11,726 bases of DNA, taken from NCBI GenBank assembly GCA_964569315.1, contig CAZMUZ010000115.1:1-11726 (forward strand). Reading direction: 5' to 3'. Shown here piece after piece: positions 7,033 through 11,726 of the stretch. A program made the translations under genes and the position numbers. Within the stretch, counting starts at the first letter, position 1, and each line of letters begins with the position of its first letter. The DNA comes from CADEFF01 sp964569315 (GTDB lineage Bacteria; Pseudomonadota; Alphaproteobacteria; Dongiales; Dongiaceae). The notes under the pieces were generated by a model that ran no database searches, was not told where the DNA came from, and was given only the letters and a program-made list of their open reading frames with translations.

Positions 7033-8262
7033 TCAGGCCGGCGCCGTGGCGAGATCGGCGGCCCGACGCTCCCGGATCGTGAAGCACATCAGGCCCGCCA
7101 GCACGGCGAGCGCCAGCGATGACCACCAGACCCAGGCATATTGCGCCTGGAGGTCGAAGAGATAGCCGCCCATATAGGCGCCGAGCGCGCCGCCGATCTG
7201 ATGGCCGGCCGAGATCAGGCCGAAGGCGAGGCCCATGACGCGGAGCCCGATATGGCTCGCCACCAGGCTTGCCGTCACCGGCACGGTCGAATAATCGACG
7301 ATCCCGAACAGCACCGAGAAAAGCAGCAGCATCTGGTAGTCGGCGCCGACATAGACCAGCAGGACGAAGGTGACGGCGCGTAAGAGATAGATCATGCCGA
7401 GCAGCAGCGGGCGGTTCATCCGGTCGGTGAGCCAGCCGGCGAAGATCATGCCGAGGCCGCTCGCGGCCGAGAGGACGCCGAAGGCGGTCGCCGAGGCCAC
7501 CGGGGTGAAGCCGCAGAAGGAGGCATAGGGAATGAAATGCACCTCGATCACGCCGCTCGTGGTGTAGCCGCAGATGAAGTAGCTCCAGAAGAGGATATGG
7601 AAGGCGGGCTTGCGCAGCACGAGGCCGAGATCGGCACGGATATCGATCTTGCGGACCGCCGCCTGCGCCGCGGTCTTCGGCGTCGCGCGCGGCAGCAGCC
7701 AGAAGATCGCCGCGGCGAGCGCGATGCTGAGCAGCGCCAGCGCCACATAGGACCAGCGCCAGGAGAGGGTGGTCATCATCACGGCGACGAGCGGCAGGAT
7801 CAGGAACTGGCCCGCCGTCGAGCCCGAGGTGGCGATGCCGATGCCGAGCCCCTGGTTGCGGTCCATCTGCTGCTCGACCGCGGTCGAGACGACATGCGTC
7901 GCCACCAGGCCGAAGCCGATGCCGGAGAGGCCGCAAAGCGCGATGATGAAAACCCAGCTGCTGTTGGTGACGGCGAGCATGGCGCAGCCGGCCGCGAGGA
8001 TCAGCAATCCCGCCACCAGGACGTTGCGCGATCCCTGCCGGTCGACGAGCCGGCCGGCGAAGGGCGCGAGCAGCGCCATCATGACGAGCGCGATGGCGAT
8101 GCCAGCGGAGATAAAACTCCGCGACCAGCCGAGCTCGGCCTCCCAGACCGGCATCATCAGCCCGACCGCCGCCCGCGCCGCGCAGACGATGGCGAGTGCG
8201 GTGAAGCCGAAGGAGATGATGAGGACGGGCTGGAGCGGGCGCGCCGCGGCGGCGGTGGACAT
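7033..8262 (-). CDS. Major facilitator superfamily transporter, substrate unknown
   Basis: A 409-residue, 12-helix inner-membrane carrier. Helices can be traced in two halves (about 12-190 and 220-397) joined by a cytoplasmic loop at about 190-220. MFS motif A is present as GRLVDRQGSR at residues 70-79, with its second-half counterpart GWLTDRMNR at 276-284. The helix 4-5 region (GIGFGLVATHVV, then GIATSGSTAGQF) resembles oxalate/formate-type and monocarboxylate-type MFS members, but that does not establish a substrate; export and uptake are both possible. Upstream of the ATG at 8262 is AAGGA at about 8275-8279, 12 bases away. It lies 163 bases downstream of the oxidoreductase gene on the same strand and may be co-transcribed from the divergent promoter region at 9101-9276. 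It converges on the exported-protein gene. Confidence 0.9.
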   Translation of the reverse strand: MSTAAAARPLQPVLIISFGFTALAIVCAARAAVGLMMPVWEAELGWSRSFISAGIAIALVMMALLAPFAGRLVDRQGSRNVLVAGLLILAAGCAMLAVTNSSWVFIIALCGLSGIGFGLVATHVVSTAVEQQMDRNQGLGIGIATSGSTAGQFLILPLVAVMMTTLSWRWSYVALALLSIALAAAIFWLLPRATPKTAAQAAVRKIDIRADLGLVLRKPAFHILFWSYFICGYTTSGVIEVHFIPYASFCGFTPVASATAFGVLSAASGLGMIFAGWLTDRMNRPLLLGMIYLLRAVTFVLLVYVGADYQMLLLFSVLFGIVDYSTVPVTASLVASHIGLRVMGLAFGLISAGHQIGGALGAYMGGYLFDLQAQYAWVWWSSLALAVLAGLMCFTIRERRAADLATAPA

Positions 8263-8381
8263 GGCGGTGGTCGTTCCTTCGGTCGCAGCCGCGCTTGCGG
8301 AGAGGTGTCGCTACCCTAAAGCCTGGCCCGGCGCCGGCAACGCCAAACCCGTCATCCGGACGCCTGACAGCGACGCAGAAA

Positions 8382-8395
8382 CCGCATGGATGCGG
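8382..8395 (-). terminator. Weak hairpin between the oxidoreductase and MFS genes
   Basis: CCGCA at 8382-8386 pairs with TGCGG at 8391-8395 around a 4-base loop. On the minus strand it is followed by TTTCT. It lies 30 bases past the oxidoreductase stop codon. The stem is only 5 bp, so at most partial termination before the MFS gene is expected. The rest of the 163-base gap shows no other clear element. Confidence 0.25.
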
Positions 8396-8425
8396 CTGCC
8401 GGCGCCCCTGCCGGCGGCCGAGATT

Positions 8426-9100
8426 TCAGCGCCAGCTCGTGGGCATGCTCCGGTTGTCCTCGGTCCAGACGCGCGGGCCACGCGGCGTGTCGCCCTTGTA
8501 ATCGGTCTCGACCACGTCGAACATGCGCCGCCCGAGCGCGCGCGCCTCGGCGAGCGGGTTCAGGGGATCGATGCGCGCCTCCCCGGTGGTGTTGCCGATG
8601 CCGGTCACGACGCCGGCCATGGTCCAGTGCAGGTAGCGCGAAAGCTCGAGCAGCGAGGTGAGGGCGCCGAGCCGGGCGGAGAGGTTGTTTTCCTCCGCGC
8701 TGAACGCGATCGCCACGCGCTTGCGATAGATCTGCGCATGCACGACCTCGGCGCTCTGCGGGTAGGAGGCGGCGAAATAGCAGAACATGCGATCGAAGAA
8801 GTTCTTGAGATGGGCCGACATGCCGTACCACCAGATCGGTGTGGCGAGGACGAGCCCGTCGGCCTTCAGCATCTTGTTGAAGAATACGTCGTCGAAACCG
8901 TCGCCGATCGAGCAGGTGCCGTCCGGCTTGCGGCATTCGCGGCAGTTGCGGAGCAGCCCGGTGACGTGGTCCGCCAGATGCACGAGCTCGGTGCGGTGGC
9001 CGGCCTCGGCCGCGCCTTCCAGCACCGCCTCCGCCAGGATGCGCGAATTTCCCTTGCGCCGCGGACTCGAGCTCAGCGCGACGACGTACTTGCTGCCCAT
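8426..9100 (-). CDS. Flavodoxin-fold NAD(P)H-dependent FMN reductase family protein
   Basis: Cytoplasmic flavoprotein of the flavodoxin/NADPH-dependent FMN reductase superfamily, 224 residues from the ATG at 9100. The phosphate-binding loop that holds FMN is SSSPRRKGNSR at 10-20, after the first beta strand (KYVVAL). The second flavin-contact segment is TPIWWYGMSAHLKNFFDR at 87-104, a strong family match. A cysteine cluster, Cys53-x2-Cys56-x6-Cys63 followed by an Asp-rich loop, resembles that of WrbA/Isf-like oxidoreductases; with three cysteines it need not bind an iron-sulfur cluster. The natural substrate is unknown; quinone, nitro-compound or flavin reduction are all possible. The start at 9100 is preferred because GGAGAGGGAGG lies directly upstream. 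An in-frame ATG at 9118 would add MKEREA but has no ribosome binding site and its own first codons form that purine stretch. It is divergent from the GlxA-type regulator and upstream of the MFS gene. Confidence 0.9.
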   Translation of the reverse strand: MGSKYVVALSSSPRRKGNSRILAEAVLEGAAEAGHRTELVHLADHVTGLLRNCRECRKPDGTCSIGDGFDDVFFNKMLKADGLVLATPIWWYGMSAHLKNFFDRMFCYFAASYPQSAEVVHAQIYRKRVAIAFSAEENNLSARLGALTSLLELSRYLHWTMAGVVTGIGNTTGEARIDPLNPLAEARALGRRMFDVVETDYKGDTPRGPRVWTEDNRSMPTSWR

Positions 9101-9101
9101 C

Positions 9102-9112
9102 GCCTCCCTCTC
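9102..9112 (-). promoter_or_regulatory. Ribosome binding site that sets the oxidoreductase start
   Basis: Purine stretch GGAGAGGGAGG on the minus strand ending a few bases before the ATG at 9100. It favours this start over the ATG at 9118, which would place the purine stretch inside the coding region. Confidence 0.65.
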
Positions 9113-9153
9113 CTTCATGCAATTGCCGATGTCATGCGAATGGCGGGCCAGAC

Positions 9154-9182
9154 CTTAGGCGAAACACCGGCTTTCGATCCAA
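9154..9182 (-). promoter_or_regulatory. Candidate promoter and operator of the oxidoreductase gene
   Basis: On the minus strand, TTGGAT (9177-9182) and CCTAAG (9154-9159) are 17 bases apart and each match 3 of 6 consensus positions. The 17-base spacer is exactly bounded by an inverted repeat, CGAAA (9160-9164) and TTTCG (9172-9176). A protein bound there would sit between the -35 and -10. Both hexamers are weak, so this is tentative. Confidence 0.35.
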
Positions 9183-9250
9183 GGGAAACGCGCGAAGCGG
9201 GAACCCGCCCCCGGCGCGGCTGGCCAGATGCCGAGGCCGCTAGCCTAGCC

Positions 9251-9266
9251 ATGCCGAAACTGGCAT
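9251..9266. promoter_or_regulatory. Inverted repeat upstream of the GlxA-type regulator, candidate operator
   Basis: ATGCC at 9251-9255 and GGCAT at 9262-9266 form a perfect 5-bp inverted repeat with a 6-base spacer, ending 10 bases before the regulator's ATG. The position suits autoregulation or shared control of the divergent genes. An 8-base near-direct repeat (ATGACAAT then ATGACATC, 9269-9284) follows and runs into the start codon. Confidence 0.4.
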
Positions 9267-9276
9267 AAATGACAAT

Positions 9277-10362
9277 ATGACATCGATTTCTGCCAAACCC
9301 GCCCCCGGCACCCGGACCAACGGCCACGCGGCCGCCCCGGCGATGCCCGCCGGAGAACCGCCGCGCGGCCGGGGCGCCGCGCGGCGCGTGGCGATCGTGA
9401 TCTATCCCGGCGTGACGCTCCTCGATGCGACGGGGCCGGCGCAGGTCTTCTCGACCGCGCGCGAGATCGGCGGGGCTGCGGCGCCCTACGAGATCCTGCT
9501 CGCCTCGAATGCCGGCCCGTCAGTGATGACCGATACCGGGATCGCGCTCGCCGCCGTCTCGCTGAAGCAGGCGGCCTCGCGGCCGATCGACACCCTCATC
9601 GTCGCCGGCGGCAACGACGTGCTCGAGGCCTGCGCGGACGCGGCGCTCACCCGCTGGATCGCGCGCCAGGCGCCGGCCGCGCGGCGGCGCGGCTCGACCT
9701 GCACCGGCGCCTTCCTCGTCGGGGCCGCGGGGCTGCTCGGCCGCCATCGCGTCACCACCCACTGGCAATGGTGCGAGCGCCTGCGTGCACGCCATCCCGA
9801 TGCCGAGGTGGTGGACGATCCGATCTTCCTCAAGGACAACGGTCTCTGGTCGGCCGGCGGCGTCACCGCCGGGATCGACATGGCGCTCGCCATGGTGGAG
9901 GAGGATCACGGCTTCGAGCTCGCCCTCAAGGTGGCGCAGAACCTCGTGGTGTTCCTGAAGCGGCCGGGCGGCCAGTCGCAGTTCAGCGCCTCGCTCAAGG
10001 CGCAGATCGCCGACAAGGACGGCCTCTTCGACGCGCTCCATGGCTGGGTCGCCGGCAATCTCGCGGCGGACCTCCGGGTCGAACGGCTCGCCGAGCGCAC
10101 CGCCATGAGCCCGCGCAGCTTCGCGCGCATCTATGCCGCGCGCATGGGCACCACGCCGGCGAAGGCGGTCGAGCAGCTTCGCGTCGACGGCGCCCGGCGG
10201 CTGCTCGAGCTCGAGGAGGCCTCGCTCGCCGAGATCGCCGATCGCTGCGGCTTCCGCGACATCGAGCGGATGCGCCGCGCCTTCCTGCGCAGCCTGCAGA
10301 TCACCCCCTCGCAATATCGCCGCCGCTTCTCGGCGACCGCCGCCGCCGAAGCGAACGGCTGA
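9277..10362 (+). CDS. GlxA-family transcriptional regulator (DJ-1/PfpI domain plus AraC helix-turn-helix)
   Basis: A 361-residue regulator with two domains. Residues 37-225 form a DJ-1/PfpI (class I glutamine amidotransferase-like) domain: VAIVIYPGVTLLDATGP at its start, then the nucleophile-elbow region STCTGAFLVGAAGLLG with Cys142, and TTHW at 160-163. In this family it serves as a ligand sensor, not a proven enzyme. Residues about 255-351 are an AraC-type DNA-binding domain with helix-turn-helix units near 265-290 (VERLAERTAMSPRSFARIY) and 316-340, ending in the usual TPSQYRRRF. The first 35 residues are an Ala/Pro-rich extension, and no ribosome binding site precedes the ATG at 9277. The start is therefore unsure: an internal ATG at 9343 or GTG at 9388 is possible, as is a leaderless message. 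It is divergent from the oxidoreductase gene by 176 bases, so it most likely controls that gene and the MFS transporter. Ligand unknown. Confidence 0.9.
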   Translation: MTSISAKPAPGTRTNGHAAAPAMPAGEPPRGRGAARRVAIVIYPGVTLLDATGPAQVFSTAREIGGAAAPYEILLASNAGPSVMTDTGIALAAVSLKQAASRPIDTLIVAGGNDVLEACADAALTRWIARQAPAARRRGSTCTGAFLVGAAGLLGRHRVTTHWQWCERLRARHPDAEVVDDPIFLKDNGLWSAGGVTAGIDMALAMVEEDHGFELALKVAQNLVVFLKRPGGQSQFSASLKAQIADKDGLFDALHGWVAGNLAADLRVERLAERTAMSPRSFARIYAARMGTTPAKAVEQLRVDGARRLLELEEASLAEIADRCGFRDIERMRRAFLRSLQITPSQYRRRFSATAAAEANG

Positions 10363-10439
10363 GGCGCGTCGCCGCTATCCGGGTGCGACCGGGGTCTGGC
10401 GCTCGCAAGGGGCATGCCCGAGGCGGGCGACGCCCCGAT

Positions 10440-11726
10440 CTAGCGCATCGCGTCGATGCCGGCGAAGCCCGCGGCGGTCAGCAGGTCGGAGACGGTGGCG
10501 CCGACCTGCACGATCTGCACCGGCTTGGTGAGGCCGGTCAGGATCGGCCCGATCACCGTGCCGCCGCCGAGCTGCTGCAGGAGCTTGGCCGAGATGTTGG
10601 CGCTGTGGAGCGCCGGCATGATCAGGATGTTGGCCGGGCCCTTGAGCCGCGAGAAGGGATAGACCTGGCGCATCAGCTCGAAATCGAGCGCCACGTTCGC
10701 CTGCATCTCGCCTTCGTACTCGAAATCGATGCGGCGGTCGTTCAGCACCTCGACCGCTTCCCGGATGCGCTCCGCCTTCTCGCGCGGCGGGTTGCCGAAA
10801 TTCGAGAAGGAGAGCAGCGCCACCCGCGGCTCGTGGCCGAGCTGGCGCGCCTTCGCCGCCATCTGGGTCGCGATGTCGGCGAGCTCTTCCGGGGTCGGCA
10901 GCTCGTGCACCGAGGTGTCGGCGATGAACACCGTGCGGCCGCGCGCGACCACGATCGAGAAGGCGAAGACCCGCGAGTTCGGCGTCGGGTCGATAACCCG
11001 GCGCACATCCTCGAGCGAGTTGAAGAAGGTGCGGGTGAGCCCGGTCACCATGGCTTCGGCGTCGCCCTCCTGGACCATGCAGGCGGCGAACACGTTGCGG
11101 TCCTGGTTCACCAGCCGCAGGCAGTCGCGATAGAGCAGGCCGTTGCGCTGCATGCGCCGATAAAGCAGCTCGGCATAGCGCGCATTGTTGCGGCTGATGC
11201 GCGCGTTGTGGATCTCGAGGCCGTCCGCGTCGCCGAGCCCGGCGCTCTTCATGGTTTCGTGGATCCGCTCCTCGCGGCCGATCAGCACCGGCGTGCCGTA
11301 GCCGGAATTGCGGAAGGCGAGCGCCGCGCGGATGACTTTTTCCTCCTCGCCCTCGGCGAAGACGATGCGGCGCGGATTGTTGTGCAGCCGCTCGAACACG
11401 AAATGCAGGCTGGCCGCCGTCGGGTCGAGCCGCGCCGAAAGCTCGGCACGATAGCCGTCGATGTCGATGATCGGCTTCCGCGCGACGCCGGTCTCCATGG
11501 CCGCCTTGGCGACCGCGGTCGGCACGGCCGAGATGAGGCGCGGGTCGAACGGGACGGGAATGATGTATTCCGGCCCGTAGCGCAAGCGCCGCCCGGCATA
11601 GGCGGCATCCACCTCGTCCGGCACGTCCTCGCGGGCGAGCGCCGCCAGCGCCTCGGCCGCGGCGATCTTCATCTGCTCGTTGATCGTCGAGGCGCGCACA
11701 TCGAGCGCGCCGCGGAAGATGTAGGG
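10440..11726 (-). CDS. maeB: NADP-dependent malic enzyme, MaeB/Tme type (5' end outside window)
   Basis: C-terminal 428 residues of a malic enzyme that oxidatively decarboxylates malate to pyruvate with NADP. The frame is open to the right edge, where it reads PYIFRGALDVRASTINEQM, a hallmark of the malic-enzyme core. The end of that domain continues to about visible residue 100 (YGPEYIIPVPFDPRL). From about residue 105 (PRRIVFAEGEEEKVIRAAL) to the end is a phosphotransacetylase-like domain, with GLTRTF and the closing LTGLTKPVQI and GATVSDLL segments typical of it. In characterised proteobacterial enzymes of this layout the fused domain lacks transacetylase activity and takes part in oligomerisation or acetyl-CoA regulation. 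Full length is normally about 750-770 residues, so roughly 330 are missing. A GTG at 11699 could look like a start but lies inside a conserved motif and is not one. It converges on the regulator gene with a 77-base gap. The NADP rather than NAD preference is inferred from family. Confidence 0.93.
   Translation of the reverse strand, partial: PYIFRGALDVRASTINEQMKIAAAEALAALAREDVPDEVDAAYAGRRLRYGPEYIIPVPFDPRLISAVPTAVAKAAMETGVARKPIIDIDGYRAELSARLDPTAASLHFVFERLHNNPRRIVFAEGEEEKVIRAALAFRNSGYGTPVLIGREERIHETMKSAGLGDADGLEIHNARISRNNARYAELLYRRMQRNGLLYRDCLRLVNQDRNVFAACMVQEGDAEAMVTGLTRTFFNSLEDVRRVIDPTPNSRVFAFSIVVARGRTVFIADTSVHELPTPEELADIATQMAAKARQLGHEPRVALLSFSNFGNPPREKAERIREAVEVLNDRRIDFEYEGEMQANVALDFELMRQVYPFSRLKGPANILIMPALHSANISAKLLQQLGGGTVIGPILTGLTKPVQIVQVGATVSDLLTAAGFAGIDAMR

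Noticed and set aside
8397..8418. GCCGGC repeats near the end of the oxidoreductase gap
   Set aside because: Self-complementary hexamers with a 6-base spacer are expected by chance in this composition and have no T tract.
10363..10439. GC-rich palindromes such as GGGCATGCCC between the convergent regulator and malic enzyme genes
   Set aside because: Short stems and no T run on either strand; such palindromes are common by chance at this GC content. No gene or terminator can be supported in this gap.

Overview
The window is about 11.7 kb of GC-rich DNA with dense coding and short intergenic gaps. It most resembles the chromosome of an alphaproteobacterium. The grounds are the order phoR-pstS-pstC-pstA-pstB, PstC and PstA proteins with the long N-terminal extensions usual in that class, and a malic enzyme fused to a phosphotransacetylase-like domain. 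I cannot place it below class; Hyphomicrobiales (Rhizobiales) or Rhodospirillales are both plausible. I see no tRNA, rRNA, CRISPR array, insertion sequence or phage gene, and no gene-free gap longer than 200 bases.

Region 1 (1-5913, all minus strand) is the phosphate-starvation locus. In transcription order it holds phoR (sensor kinase), an AT-rich promoter island with a Pho-box-like site, pstS (periplasmic phosphate-binding protein), a strong stem-loop, pstC and pstA (permeases) and pstB (ATPase, cut by the left edge at residue 198). phoU and phoB would be expected further left, outside the window. PstS captures phosphate, PstCA form the channel, PstB powers uptake, and the assembled transporter keeps PhoR quiet when phosphate is plentiful.

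Region 2 (6030-6963, plus strand) is one gene, divergent from phoR. It encodes a secreted, cysteine-free, probably beta-sandwich (LamG/concanavalin A-like) protein of unknown function, followed by a clear Rho-independent terminator.

Region 3 (7033-10362) looks like a small regulated module. A GlxA-type regulator (DJ-1/PfpI domain plus AraC helix-turn-helix) reads rightward. A flavodoxin-fold NAD(P)H oxidoreductase and then a 12-helix MFS transporter read leftward. The 176-base divergent gap holds two short inverted repeats that are candidate operators. The arrangement suggests ligand-controlled reduction plus transport of a small molecule, but neither substrate nor inducer can be read from the sequence.

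Region 4 (10440-11726, minus strand) is the C-terminal 428 residues of an NADP-dependent malic enzyme of the MaeB/Tme type, open at the right edge and convergent with the regulator.

Nothing here is clearly a new biological system. The most interesting items are the secreted unknown protein beside phoR, the regulator/oxidoreductase/transporter module, and the control elements around pstS.
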